This document shows positions 28,269 to 36,777 of a stretch of 39,871 nucleotides of DNA, one piece after another. Origin of the DNA: Geobacteraceae bacterium (GTDB taxonomy: Bacteria; Desulfobacterota; Desulfuromonadia; Desulfuromonadales; BM103); assembly GCA_024641085.1 (NCBI GenBank), contig JAHEDT010000028.1:1-39871 (forward strand). Direction: 5' to 3'. A model generated the notes under the pieces. The model saw only the letters and a program-made list of their open reading frames with translations. It did no database searches and had not been told where the DNA came from. The stretch's first letter is position 1; each line of letters opens with the position of its first letter. The position numbers and the translations under genes are program-made.

Positions 28269-29051
28269 ATGGCCAGGAAAGAAAAGTCCGAATATATCAT
28301 TCAGGCGGTTTCACACGCTCTGGACCTGCTCGAGCAGTTCCATGACGAAGTTGACGAACTCGGTGTGACCGAACTCAGCAAACGCCTTAAGCTGCACAAA
28401 AACAACGTATTTCGCCTCTTGGCCACCCTCGAGTCGCGCGGCTATATCGAGCAGAACAAGGCCACGGAAAACTACCGCCTCGGCCTCAAGGCACTGGAAC
28501 TTGGGCAGACCTTCATCAAGCAGATGGGCCTCTTGCGCCAGGCCAAACCGATTCTCGAGAAGATGGTCGCCGACTGCAACGAGACCTGCTATGTCGCAAT
28601 CTTCAAAGAAGGCCACGTGGTTTACCTCGACACGGTGGAAACCGACATGACCGTGCGCGTGGTCTCCAGGGTCGGATCCCGGCTGCCATCCTACTGCACG
28701 GCGGCCGGAAAAGTTTACCTGGCCCATATGTCTGAAGACGAGATCAGCGAAATCCTGCCGAACGAAGAGTTCCGGACCTACACAGCCACGACGATCAAAA
28801 ACCGCAAGCAGCTTAAAGAGGAGTTACTGAAGATCGCCGAGCAGGGTTACTCTATCGACAAAGAGGAACTTGACCTGGGCGTCCACTGCGTTGCGGCACC
28901 GATTCGCGATTACACGCGCCGGATCGTCGGCTCGATCAGCATCTCCGGACCGACCATGCGTCTCAGTGAAGAACGCATTGCCAATGAGCTGGTGCCGTTG
29001 GTTCAGAAGGCTTCCGAAGAACTCTCGACCCGGCTTGGTTATCACAAGTAA
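28269..29051 (+). CDS. IclR-family transcriptional regulator
   Basis: A 260-residue regulator. The N-terminal winged helix-turn-helix is GVTELSKRLKLHKNNVFRLL with ESRGYIEQN. The effector domain shows IFKEGHVVYLDTVE, LPSYCTAAGKVYLAH, YSIDKEELDLGVHCVAAPI and GSISISGPTMRLSEE, as in the IclR family, whose members bind small acids such as aromatic or short-chain carboxylates. It is a single gene with its own promoters and terminator, and the target genes are not evident. AAGGA lies about 11 nt before the ATG. Confidence 0.94.
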   Translation: MARKEKSEYIIQAVSHALDLLEQFHDEVDELGVTELSKRLKLHKNNVFRLLATLESRGYIEQNKATENYRLGLKALELGQTFIKQMGLLRQAKPILEKMVADCNETCYVAIFKEGHVVYLDTVETDMTVRVVSRVGSRLPSYCTAAGKVYLAHMSEDEISEILPNEEFRTYTATTIKNRKQLKEELLKIAEQGYSIDKEELDLGVHCVAAPIRDYTRRIVGSISISGPTMRLSEERIANELVPLVQKASEELSTRLGYHK

Positions 29052-29072
29052 CCCTGCGGCCTGATGCAACGT

Positions 29073-29104
29073 AAAAAGCCCCTGCCTTACGGTAGGGGCT
29101 TTTT
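29073..29104 (+). terminator. Rho-independent terminator of the IclR gene
   Basis: AAAAAGCCCCT-GCC, loop TTAC and GGT-AGGGGCTTTTT give a 14-bp stem with one G-U pair, ending in a T-run, 21 bp after the stop codon. The matching A-run lets it work on the other strand as well. Confidence 0.92.
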
Positions 29105-29405
29105 GCTTAGAGTCCAGACCCGGAAAAGAAGGTTTGTTAAAAGACCTTTTTAAAGCAAAGATTTGATTTTTAAAAAATGGGTTTTTTTGCATGTTTTGCA
29201 CATTAGCGGTTCACTTGTGTTCGGTGGATAGGCCAATGAACTGGCCCGCGGCAAGCCACGGGGCATCCAGAATTCAGTTTCCAGTAGTCAGAAGAAACTC
29301 GCGGTCCCACCCGGCTGTCGAGACTTATTCCGGGTGCTGGATCCCCTCAATAAGGCGTGAACCAAGCGGCAAGCAATGCACGGCGCAGTAATCTGCGGGG
29401 AATGA

Positions 29406-29520
29406 ACCCTCATGTCGATTAAATTATGAGGGTCCGATACAGCGCACCTGTGACGGTCTCACGACGGCTGTATCCACCCGGGTAATGGGAAAACTATGCG
29501 GTAGCACTTCAAGCTTACCG
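29406..29520. other. Structured intergenic region (three stem-loops), function unknown
   Basis: In the 550-bp gap 29052-29601 the sequence can form three hairpins. Stem 1 is 8 bp (29406-29413 with 29426-29433). Stem 2 is 8 bp (29436-29443 with 29467-29474) and contains a small GTGA/TCAC hairpin. Stem 3 is 7 bp with one bulge (29499-29505 with 29513-29520). GGGT at 29430-29433 can pair either in stem 1 or with ACCC at 29476-29479. It matches no riboswitch class I can recognise. It could be a small RNA, a leader or a relic of a mobile element. Confidence 0.4.
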
Positions 29521-29526
29521 GAAAGA

Positions 29527-29554
29527 TTGACACCCAGGCTTGAAATGGTATGCT
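29527..29554 (+). promoter_or_regulatory. Candidate sigma-70 promoter for the esterase gene
   Basis: TTGACA, 16 nt and TATGCT lie about 48 bp before the esterase start. The hairpin region at 29406-29520 is upstream of this promoter, so it would not be part of this transcript. Confidence 0.5.
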
Positions 29555-29601
29555 ACTATTAATCTTTTCCCCAATAAATCAAAGCACTTAAGAGGTTATT
29601 A

Positions 29602-30450
29602 ATGGCGCAGAACAACAGTCGCATCGACTGCTCTAAAATCCACCCCGGCGCCCTGGAACTGCGCCGCACCTCAAGCCGTCAAGGCGTTGGCGAACCGGAT
29701 AATCTGCCATTCATGCTCTGTCCGCCAGGGGCCAAGACCGCGGCCTTGCTGGTTCATGGTTTCACCGGCACGCCCTGGGAGATGCGCCTGCTTGGGGAAC
29801 ACCTGGCGAAATCCGGGATCGCCAGCCTGGCTGTGCGTCTGCCCGGACACGGGACCTCGCCTGAAGACCTTGCCGGGCGTCGTTGGGAGGAGTGGTACGA
29901 TGCAGCATTTGAAGGCTACCAGGTTTTGGCCGGGGAGTTCCCGTCAATCTATGGCATGGGCATGAGCACCGGCTGCCTGGTATTGCTGGCCATGGCGAGA
30001 GCCAACCCGCTGAGCGGCCTGGCTCTCTTTTCCCCTTACCTGCGCACTCAGCACTGGCTCGCGCCTTATGCCGGTGTGCTGCGGTGGGTTCGCTCCTACC
30101 AGGTCAAAGCAGAAGGAGACAGGCGGGACAAGCACTACTACAACCGCAGACCGATTGCCGGCATCCACCAGATCAACCGGTTGCTGCGCGTTGTGCGAGG
30201 TCAACTGTCCCAGGTCAACTGCCCGGTGCTGGCTTTCAATGGCGAAGGAGATGAAACCGTTGACATTGCCAGTGGACGCCACCTGGTTGATTCGCTGGGC
30301 AGCGCGGTCAGAATTCACCTGAAGTACGGACCTGACGTACCACACGTTCTGACCAGGGAAGAAAACCCCTATCACCAGGCAATGTTCGCCCAGGCGACCA
30401 GGTTCGTTCAGGAGCTGGAGAACCCGGGGGCCATTGTCCGGGTGAGGTAA
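29602..30450 (+). CDS. Alpha/beta-hydrolase (carboxylesterase / lysophospholipase-like)
   Basis: A 282-residue serine hydrolase. The oxyanion motif is LLVHGFTGTPWEMR, the nucleophile elbow GMSTGC puts Ser at residue 122, and likely Asp and His partners lie in GEGDETVD and VPHVLTRE. It resembles carboxylesterases of the Est30 and monoacylglycerol-lipase-like groups. There is no signal peptide. AAGAGG precedes the ATG. Its 3' end overlaps the end of coaE on the other strand by 43 bp. It could release fatty acids for the acyl-CoA synthetase encoded 0.6 kb downstream, but the link is only positional. Confidence 0.85.
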   Translation: MAQNNSRIDCSKIHPGALELRRTSSRQGVGEPDNLPFMLCPPGAKTAALLVHGFTGTPWEMRLLGEHLAKSGIASLAVRLPGHGTSPEDLAGRRWEEWYDAAFEGYQVLAGEFPSIYGMGMSTGCLVLLAMARANPLSGLALFSPYLRTQHWLAPYAGVLRWVRSYQVKAEGDRRDKHYYNRRPIAGIHQINRLLRVVRGQLSQVNCPVLAFNGEGDETVDIASGRHLVDSLGSAVRIHLKYGPDVPHVLTREENPYHQAMFAQATRFVQELENPGAIVRVR

Positions 30451-31025
30451 TCATAAAGCGCATCAACCATGACGCGGGTCTGCACCAGCGGCCCGGAATT
30501 GTCGATCACGAAATCGGCCTTCTGCACCTTATCCGCCTGCGGCCATTGAGAGTTGATGCGTTGCCCCGCCTCTTCCGCGCTGAGGCGATCGCGCTGCTGC
30601 AATCGAGCCAACTGGGTGGCCGGGTCAACCACAATCACCAACACCAGATCGACCCGGCTCTCTGCCCCGGCCTCGAAAAGCAGAGGGGCTTCATAAACGA
30701 TCAGGTCATGGGGAGCCGCTTTCAATGAGGCCAGGCGGCAATCGGCCAGGTGGGCAATCGCCGGATGCGTGATCGACTCGAGACGTCGCCGGGCCGCGGG
30801 GTCAGCAAAAACCCTTTGCGCCAGGGCCTCACGATCGAGGCAGCCGCCAGGTGTCAGGATATCGTCACCAAAAACCTCGGCCAGCTTCATCAGCGTCGGA
30901 CTGCCTGGATTGACGACCTCCCGTGCGAGGAGGTCTGCGCTGACCAACAGGGCACCACACTCGACAAAAAAGTCGGCAACGGAACTTTTACCTGAGGCAA
31001 TGCCTCCAGTAAGGCCAAGAATCAT
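30408..31025 (-). CDS. coaE: Dephospho-CoA kinase CoaE
   Basis: Phosphorylates the 3'-OH of dephospho-CoA, the final step of CoA synthesis. The 205-residue product begins MILGLTGGIASGKSSVADFF with the P-loop at residues 7-14. It has LLVSADLLAREVV (substrate-binding Asp), HPAIAHL and VYEAPLLFEAG, followed by the lid region RLQQRDRLS. The start at 31023-31025 has AGGAGAAG upstream. The 3' end overlaps the esterase gene (convergent), and the 5' end abuts the acyl-CoA synthetase gene (divergent). Confidence 0.95.
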   Translation of the reverse strand: MILGLTGGIASGKSSVADFFVECGALLVSADLLAREVVNPGSPTLMKLAEVFGDDILTPGGCLDREALAQRVFADPAARRRLESITHPAIAHLADCRLASLKAAPHDLIVYEAPLLFEAGAESRVDLVLVIVVDPATQLARLQQRDRLSAEEAGQRINSQWPQADKVQKADFVIDNSGPLVQTRVMVDALYDYLTRTMAPGFSSS

Positions 31026-32901
31026 GGCAAAGACTTCTCCTGCAACCGATCGCGCTGCGCCCTGCTTGCCTGACACGATCCCACGCATGGTCCTCTCCGG
31101 AAAAGAGAGGTACGGTGGACATCCCATCTGCCGAACCAAATCCAGCGGCAAGTATCATGATATCACCTGGCCGGACTTTGCAAAAGGGCTCCATGACCAC
31201 GCCAGAGGTCTGCTGGCCGCTGGCTTCAGCCCTGGCGACCGGGCCGCCATCATGGCACCCAACGGACCGAACTGGGTCTGGGCGGATATCGCCATCCAGG
31301 CCTGTGGTGGCATCAGTGTGCCAGTCTACCATACGGAAAGTCTGACCAACACTCTCTATATCCTCAAAAATTCGACCTGCCGCACCCTGTTTATCTGGTC
31401 TCCCCTGATTGCCACCGAGCTATTGCAGCACCTTGAGGACCTGCCACAACTTGAGACCTTCATCTTGCTGCGAGGGGAATTGGACCACCGGCAGGTGGTT
31501 ATGTTAAAGGATTTTCTGATTGATGAAAATCCTGACCTGGACCGAGAGTTGATGCGGCGGCTTGACAGTGCCGGAGAAGAAGACCTGGCGTCAATCGTCT
31601 ATACCTCGGGGACCACCGGCCCCCCCAAGGGAGCCATGCTGACCCACCGCAACTTCCTCTCCAATGTCCGGGCATGTGCGCAGCTTTTCCAGCTTGGCCC
31701 GCAGGATTCCTGCTTGTCGTTCCTCCCTCTGTCCCACGTCTTCGAACGCATGGCTGGATATTACCTGATGATTCACCAGGGTGTGACCATCGCTTACGCC
31801 GAAAGCATCGATTCCCTACCGGTCAACCTGCTCGAGGTACAACCGACCGTGGTAATCAGCGTACCGCGGCTTTACGAAAAGGTGTATGCCCGGGTCATGG
31901 ACAAGGTGGTGTCAGGCCCGTGGCTCAAACGCAAAATCTTCTTTAGAATCCTGGACCTGTGTACAGTGCGCATTACCCGTGAACTGGCCCACCAGCCAGT
32001 CGCCCCGCTGCACAGGAAATTGACCGACATCCTGCGGAGCAGAATATTCGGCCGTCTGCGGACCTCCCTGGGCGGGCGCCTAAGGTTTTTCGTTTCCGGA
32101 GGCGCACCCCTGGCGCGTGACATCGCCGAGTTTTTCCTTGCAGTCGGGATACCGATCTACGAAGGCTACGGCCTGACCGAAACCTCGCCGGTCATCGCCG
32201 TCAATACACCCCGGGCTCAGCGTCCGGGGACTGTCGGGCAGGTCTTGCCAGGCACACAGGTTAAAATCGCTGCCGACGGAGAGATTCTGGTATCGGGGCC
32301 AGGGGTTTTCCAGGGTTACTGGGAGAGCCCGGAACAGACCCGCGAAGCCCTTCAGGGGGGCTGGTTTCACACCGGCGACATCGGCGAACTGGACGCCGAG
32401 GATTTTTTGGCGATCACCGATCGCAAGAAAGACCTGATCGTCACCGCCGGGGGTGAAAATGTTGCCCCGCAGATCCTGGAAAAGCTCTTGAAAACAGACA
32501 AGTTCATCGCCAACGCCCTGGTCTATGGCGATCGCCGGCCATTCCTGACCGCCCTGTTGGTTCCCAACTTTGACAACTTGAGCCGGTACGCCCATATTAA
32601 GAAGATCGATTTTCTGACTCATTGCGACCTGATCAACCATCCGCAGATTCTGGCATTGATGCGTCGCCGGGTGGAAGCTCTGCAGCACGGCCAGCCCGGG
32701 TTCATGCAGATCAAGCGCTTCACCTTGCTCTCGCGGGACTTCCTGGCAGAAAGCGGTGAGTTGACACAGACCATGAAAATCAAGCGTAAAGCGATCGCAA
32801 AAAAATTTCACCAGATCGTCGAGAGCATGTACATGCAACAGGATCACGGCATCCACGACCACGGTTTCTGCATTGTCGACGAACCGGATCATGGCAAGTG
32901 A
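31024..32901 (+). CDS. Long-chain acyl-CoA synthetase (AMP-forming)
   Basis: Activates a fatty acid with ATP and CoA. The 625-residue product (if started at 31024) has the AMP-binding motif SIVYTSGTTGPPKGAMLTH, FLPLSHVFERMAG, the A5 motif YEGYGLTETSPVIAVNTP, and GWFHTGDIGELD with ITDRKKDLIVTAGGENVAPQ. The catalytic C-terminal Lys is in QTMKIKRKAIAKKF. The usual N-terminal pattern begins at TIPRM, so the start must be at or before the TTG at 31066. The ATG at 31024 is the nearest ATG upstream and shares CATG with the coaE start. The ATG at 31087 would cut the family N-terminus. Confidence 0.9.
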   Translation: MAKTSPATDRAAPCLPDTIPRMVLSGKERYGGHPICRTKSSGKYHDITWPDFAKGLHDHARGLLAAGFSPGDRAAIMAPNGPNWVWADIAIQACGGISVPVYHTESLTNTLYILKNSTCRTLFIWSPLIATELLQHLEDLPQLETFILLRGELDHRQVVMLKDFLIDENPDLDRELMRRLDSAGEEDLASIVYTSGTTGPPKGAMLTHRNFLSNVRACAQLFQLGPQDSCLSFLPLSHVFERMAGYYLMIHQGVTIAYAESIDSLPVNLLEVQPTVVISVPRLYEKVYARVMDKVVSGPWLKRKIFFRILDLCTVRITRELAHQPVAPLHRKLTDILRSRIFGRLRTSLGGRLRFFVSGGAPLARDIAEFFLAVGIPIYEGYGLTETSPVIAVNTPRAQRPGTVGQVLPGTQVKIAADGEILVSGPGVFQGYWESPEQTREALQGGWFHTGDIGELDAEDFLAITDRKKDLIVTAGGENVAPQILEKLLKTDKFIANALVYGDRRPFLTALLVPNFDNLSRYAHIKKIDFLTHCDLINHPQILALMRRRVEALQHGQPGFMQIKRFTLLSRDFLAESGELTQTMKIKRKAIAKKFHQIVESMYMQQDHGIHDHGFCIVDEPDHGK

Positions 32902-32956
32902 GCAAGCGGCGCAAAAAGGCCCCTGTCGAAACGACCTCAGCTCTGGTCAAAATGTT

Positions 32957-32962
32957 TATAAT
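32957..32962 (+). promoter_or_regulatory. Possible -10 box (TATAAT) upstream of the HEAT/HD-GYP genes
   Basis: A perfect TATAAT sits 44 bp before the HEAT-repeat gene in the 104-bp gap after the acyl-CoA synthetase. No good -35 is seen at the right distance. A 7-bp inverted repeat (GTCAAAA 32946-32952 with TTTTGAC 32982-32988) encloses it and might be an operator. Confidence 0.35.
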
Positions 32963-33005
32963 CATTTAGAATGCTCTGAAGTTTTGACTCCAGATCAGAG
33001 CCGTG

Positions 33006-34604
33006 ATGCAAAGTGCAGGCACCGGGAACCAGGACATGCAGAATTCCAGCGTACGCCATAATCAGATTGCAGCCGCCCTCATCGGGGTCGTCAAGCAGAT
33101 CAAGGCCATCAAATACTATCCCCTTGATCACCCGGCGCTCAAGGCCGCGGCCGCGGAAAGCCTGCGTGGCTTTGCGCCGGTCCTCGCCGATGAATCTCAG
33201 CTGGCCCTGACTGTGCGTAAAGAAGGCTTCCTGCTTGACAACGGCCCGGTTGCCAAGAGCAATCAGGTCCTCGTACAGCTTGCCAACTTCTGTTTCGCCC
33301 GGCGAATCCAGCACCTGACATTTCTGGCCGACCTCAACAGCGCTGACCTGCACCACTTTGTTCACTTTCTGCTGCTCGATCCACAAATTATCCAGAAACA
33401 GGGAGGCTTCCAGGTGATCCTGGAGAAAGCCCGGATAACCACGATCTGGACCAACATTCGCGACCTTGACGAGATTCTGCAGCGCAAGCATACGATTGAA
33501 AACCTGCCCGAGGAGCCGAACTTCGATCCTGCCAAGATCCTGAACGAAGTCAAAGAAGACACACAGGGCGATCAGGCTGAGGCCCTGGATTTGGCGGCCC
33601 TGGTTGCCAAGCTTGAAAAGGAGGAGGACGATACCCGCTTCCACCATTTATTGCAGGAACTGATCCCTCTGCTGCGTCTGCAACTCATAGAGGACCGCCG
33701 TGCATTGGTGCTGCGCGCCTTGCTGCTGCTTTGTCGCTGTGCCACCGGCAAGCAGTATTCTCTGGAACGCAGGCGAAACGCCCAGCTGGCCATTGACCAG
33801 TTGGCCACCGATGAAATGGCCAACTACCTGGTCGCCTACCTGTTCGCAACAGCCTCGGAGCAGGGGATCCGCGACATCCTGGGCAAGATTCTCGCTTTTA
33901 TGGGAGACAGGATTGGCCGTCGTTTGATGGAAATGCTGGCCGATGAGCGCATGAGCGGCAAGCGCAAGGTCCTGGGCAATATTCTGGTGCGCAGCGGCGC
34001 CACGGCCCTGCCGATCCTCTATGAATACCTCGCCGATGAGCGCTGGTACGTGGTGCGCAACGCGGTCGCGATTCTGGGTGACATCCGTAATCAGGAGGCC
34101 CTGAGCCACTTGACGCCACTGCTGCAACACGATGAAATCCGCGTTCGCCGAGAAGCGATTCGCGCCCTGACCAAAATCAGCGGCCAGCGGGCGGTCAACA
34201 TTTTGCTGCAGGTTGCTGTCAACCATGATCATGATACACAACGCCAGGCAATCCTTTCGCTGGGAGCCGTGCGTGCGACCATTGCCGTACCGACCCTGCT
34301 GGCGCTCCTCAAGAAATCGGATTGGAGTCAGCGCGCTATCGACCTGAAAAAAGACGCTATCCGAGCCCTCGGCGAAATTCGTGACCCTGCTGCGACTGCC
34401 GAGTTAGTCAGAATTGTCGGCAATAAGCGCTGGCTGCGCCGCAAGCTCAATGACGAATTGCGCATCGCCGCCGCCACCGCCCTTGGCGACATGGGTGAGC
34501 AGAGCACGCTCAAGGTGCTTGAGAAAGTCACCCACGACCGCACTGCAGCGGTCGCCCGGGCTGCAGCCCAGGCCATCAAACAGCTGGACAAGGCGAAACC
34601 ATGA
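33006..34604 (+). CDS. HEAT-repeat protein with novel N-terminal domain shared with the HD-GYP neighbour
   Basis: A 532-residue protein with no catalytic motif. Residues about 20-130 form a domain with IKYYPLDHPALK, RKEGFLLDNGPV and a helical stretch FLADLNSADLHHFVHFLL, which resembles the N-terminus of the next protein. A charged linker follows, then HEAT-type helical repeats from about residue 220 to the end (e.g. RWYVVRNAVAILGDI and DEIRVRREAIRALTKI). It is probably a cytoplasmic protein-binding scaffold. The start may be ATG 33006 or ATG 33036; neither ribosome site is strong. The stop overlaps the HD-GYP start by 4 bp (ATGA), so the two are coupled. Confidence 0.8.
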   Translation: MQSAGTGNQDMQNSSVRHNQIAAALIGVVKQIKAIKYYPLDHPALKAAAAESLRGFAPVLADESQLALTVRKEGFLLDNGPVAKSNQVLVQLANFCFARRIQHLTFLADLNSADLHHFVHFLLLDPQIIQKQGGFQVILEKARITTIWTNIRDLDEILQRKHTIENLPEEPNFDPAKILNEVKEDTQGDQAEALDLAALVAKLEKEEDDTRFHHLLQELIPLLRLQLIEDRRALVLRALLLLCRCATGKQYSLERRRNAQLAIDQLATDEMANYLVAYLFATASEQGIRDILGKILAFMGDRIGRRLMEMLADERMSGKRKVLGNILVRSGATALPILYEYLADERWYVVRNAVAILGDIRNQEALSHLTPLLQHDEIRVRREAIRALTKISGQRAVNILLQVAVNHDHDTQRQAILSLGAVRATIAVPTLLALLKKSDWSQRAIDLKKDAIRALGEIRDPAATAELVRIVGNKRWLRRKLNDELRIAAATALGDMGEQSTLKVLEKVTHDRTAAVARAAAQAIKQLDKAKP

Positions 34605-35941
34605 ACGTTGACGAGATCAAACAGGTCGTTCAGGTCCTGGCGGCTGCCATCAAGGGACTGCGGCTATACGCTGTTGAACACCCGGCGACGACCAAGCAGG
34701 TTGAAGCCCTGCAGAATGGCCTGTTTAGCCTGCTGCATCACAAGAAGAAAATCAAAATGGGGATTCTCGAGGGGACGCTATTCGTTGAAGACCATCTCTT
34801 CATGCAGGAGTTCCCGGCCGCCACTGAACTTGCCAAGCTGCTTGAGTCCCGCGAACTGCTCGGCATCGAATTCACGGCAGGGCTCTCCGCCGGGGAGATT
34901 CATACGCTTCTGTACCTGATCCACTCCAGTGACACGAAAGGACAGGACTTCGCCGACTCACTGGTGTCACAAGGGGTGAAAAGGATTCGCGCCGTAGCCG
35001 CTGAAGATGATGATGACAACGACCAGAAGCCACGTAAGGTGTATCGCAAGGCTCTTAAGGTTGTTGACCAGATCTTCCACGATGTGCGCATGGGCGAGAT
35101 CCCCTCGTCGGCCGAAGCGATCAAGGTCGTCAAAAGCATGGCCCAGTTGACCATCAACGAGCCGCACGCCATGCTGGCCCTGTCGATGCTCAAGGATTAT
35201 GACAACTACACCTTCACTCACTCAGTGAATGTTTCGGTAATTTCCCTCGCCGTCGGCCGTGCCTGCAATGTCACCGATGAGCAGTTGAAAACCCTCGGTC
35301 TGGGCGGCCTGCTGCACGATCTCGGCAAGCTGCGCGTCGATGTCAACATCATCACCAAGCCGGGGCGTTTGACCGAAGAAGAATTCGAAGCGATCAAGGA
35401 ACATCCCGGTTTCGGCGCCAACATCATTCAAGAGATGGAAGATGTCACCCCCGAAATCATGCAGATCGTTCTTGGCCATCACCTGCGTTACGATCGCAGC
35501 GGCTACCCGGCCGACCGTGCCGGCGAAATCGTCTCGCCACTGGTTGAGATGGCCGCCATTGCCGATGCCTATGATGCCATGACCACCCTGCGCTCCTACC
35601 AGCGTCCCTTCACACCACGCAAGGCGATCAACCGGCTCAGGGAAATCGCCGGGTCTTTTCTGCATCCTGGATATGTCGGGCTCTTCATCGACTCGCTGGG
35701 GGCCTACCCGGTGGGCAGTCTGGTTCGCCTCGACAACAATACCATCGCGCTGGTCACCAAGGTCGACACCCGGGACACCAGCATGGTCGACCTCAAGGTA
35801 CTCTTCAATCCCGCCGGAAAACTCCTCGAAGAGCCGTACATGCTTGAGCTGCGCCCCAACCAGCCTCGCCGCATTGTTGCCGAGGTTGACCCGCAAACCA
35901 AGGGGCTTGACGTCACCGACTTTTTCGACCTGGGACCTTGA
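34601..35941 (+). CDS. HD-GYP domain protein, probable c-di-GMP phosphodiesterase
   Basis: A 446-residue protein. Residues 1-110 are the domain shared with the HEAT neighbour (GLRLYAVEHPAT, GILEGTLFVEDHLF, FTAGLSAGEIHTLLYL). An acidic linker (EDDDDND) follows. The HD-GYP domain, about 195-385, retains H207, H239-D240 (LLHDLGK), HH at 293-294 and GYP at 301-303 (HHLRYDRSGYP), so it should hydrolyse c-di-GMP. There is no membrane segment or receiver domain, so its input is probably the N-terminal domain or the HEAT protein. A C-terminal region (Leu/Val-rich, residues 360-446) is typical of this family. Confidence 0.9.
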   Translation: MNVDEIKQVVQVLAAAIKGLRLYAVEHPATTKQVEALQNGLFSLLHHKKKIKMGILEGTLFVEDHLFMQEFPAATELAKLLESRELLGIEFTAGLSAGEIHTLLYLIHSSDTKGQDFADSLVSQGVKRIRAVAAEDDDDNDQKPRKVYRKALKVVDQIFHDVRMGEIPSSAEAIKVVKSMAQLTINEPHAMLALSMLKDYDNYTFTHSVNVSVISLAVGRACNVTDEQLKTLGLGGLLHDLGKLRVDVNIITKPGRLTEEEFEAIKEHPGFGANIIQEMEDVTPEIMQIVLGHHLRYDRSGYPADRAGEIVSPLVEMAAIADAYDAMTTLRSYQRPFTPRKAINRLREIAGSFLHPGYVGLFIDSLGAYPVGSLVRLDNNTIALVTKVDTRDTSMVDLKVLFNPAGKLLEEPYMLELRPNQPRRIVAEVDPQTKGLDVTDFFDLGP

Positions 35942-35962
35942 TGACAACCCCGTGAAAAAGCA

Positions 35963-35988
35963 AAAGGCCGGAAATTATTCCGGCCTTT
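35963..35988. terminator. Bidirectional terminator between the HD-GYP and HEAT genes
   Basis: A perfect 11-bp stem (AAAGGCCGGAA with TTCCGGCCTTT) and a 4-nt loop lie 21 bp after the HD-GYP stop. T-rich stretches follow on both strands (TTTCG on plus; TTTTGCTTTTTC on minus), so it can end both convergent transcripts. Confidence 0.85.
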
Positions 35989-36060
35989 CGTCATATTGTC
36001 CGGTCTTTACGCCAGAACCTTGGCGGCGGACTTCCCAAAAGCAGCCCTGGACAAATCGGC

Positions 36061-36636
36061 CTAGCCCTTGAGGGGCAACTTGCTGAAGGCCTCTACGGCA
36101 GCAACCCGAACCGTTGTCCGGCGATCCCTGGTCAGTTTCGCCAGAGGGGCGACGCTGTCGGGAGCGCCGAGCAAGCCGAGCGAACGTGCGGCACTGACCA
36201 CCAGCTGTTCATCAGCGTCTTCCAGAAGAGAGATCAGGTAAGGGGCCAGGCGCACATCACTGAAATGACCGAGCGCCTCGGCGGTGTGCACGCGTACCGC
36301 AGGCGATGGATCCTTGAGATGCTTGACCAGGCTGTTGAGGGACTTCGGGTGGGCCTTGGCGCCCAGGACCTGGATCGCAGCCCCTCGGATATCGGCATCG
36401 GGATCCTTGAGCAGGTTGATCAGGTGAGGGAAGACTTCCGCGGACTGGATGTTCTCCATGGCGTAGATCGCCTTGACCCGCTGGCCGCGTTTTTCGGACT
36501 TGAGATCGCTGATGACCTGTTCCAGGTCCTGGAGCGACTCGAGGCGTTCGAGAGCCGCCGCGGCGGCAGCGCAAACCGACTCCTCGGAATCGCTCAGCAA
36601 TTCAATGAGCAGGCTGCGTCTTTGCTCGAGAGTCAT
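36061..36636 (-). CDS. Small HEAT-repeat protein (PBS-lyase-like repeats)
   Basis: A 191-residue all-helical protein of about six HEAT-type repeats, each with a D-x-x-x-x-R-x-x-A-x-x-A-L pattern: DPDADIRGAAIQVLGA, DPSPAVRVHTAEALGHF, DADEQLVVSAARSLGLL and DRRTTVRVAAVEAFSKL. There is no signal peptide or enzyme motif. I prefer the ATG at 36634-36636 (MTLEQRRS) because GGGGA lies just before it; a GTG at 36651 and an ATG at 36648 are also possible. It is convergent with the HD-GYP gene and sits after ssb on the same strand, from which it is separated by a terminator. Confidence 0.85.
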   Translation of the reverse strand: MTLEQRRSLLIELLSDSEESVCAAAAAALERLESLQDLEQVISDLKSEKRGQRVKAIYAMENIQSAEVFPHLINLLKDPDADIRGAAIQVLGAKAHPKSLNSLVKHLKDPSPAVRVHTAEALGHFSDVRLAPYLISLLEDADEQLVVSAARSLGLLGAPDSVAPLAKLTRDRRTTVRVAAVEAFSKLPLKG

Positions 36637-36714
36637 GAGATTCCCCATCACGTTAAATCAACAGCACCAAAGTTATCAGAAACAAGGGGTCTGCGCAAAC
36701 AGGAAAAGACAGGG

Positions 36715-36753
36715 AAAAACTTAAAGCGGGCAAGGCCGATCAGCCTTGCCCGC
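36715..36753 (-). terminator. Rho-independent terminator of ssb
   Basis: The perfect 11-bp stem GCGGGCAAGGC/GCCTTGCCCGC (36726-36736 with 36743-36753, 6-nt loop) is followed on the minus strand by TTTAAGTTTTT. It lies 24 bp past the ssb stop. Confidence 0.92.
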
Positions 36754-36777
36754 CAACCGTTTGACAGGGTTTATCGC

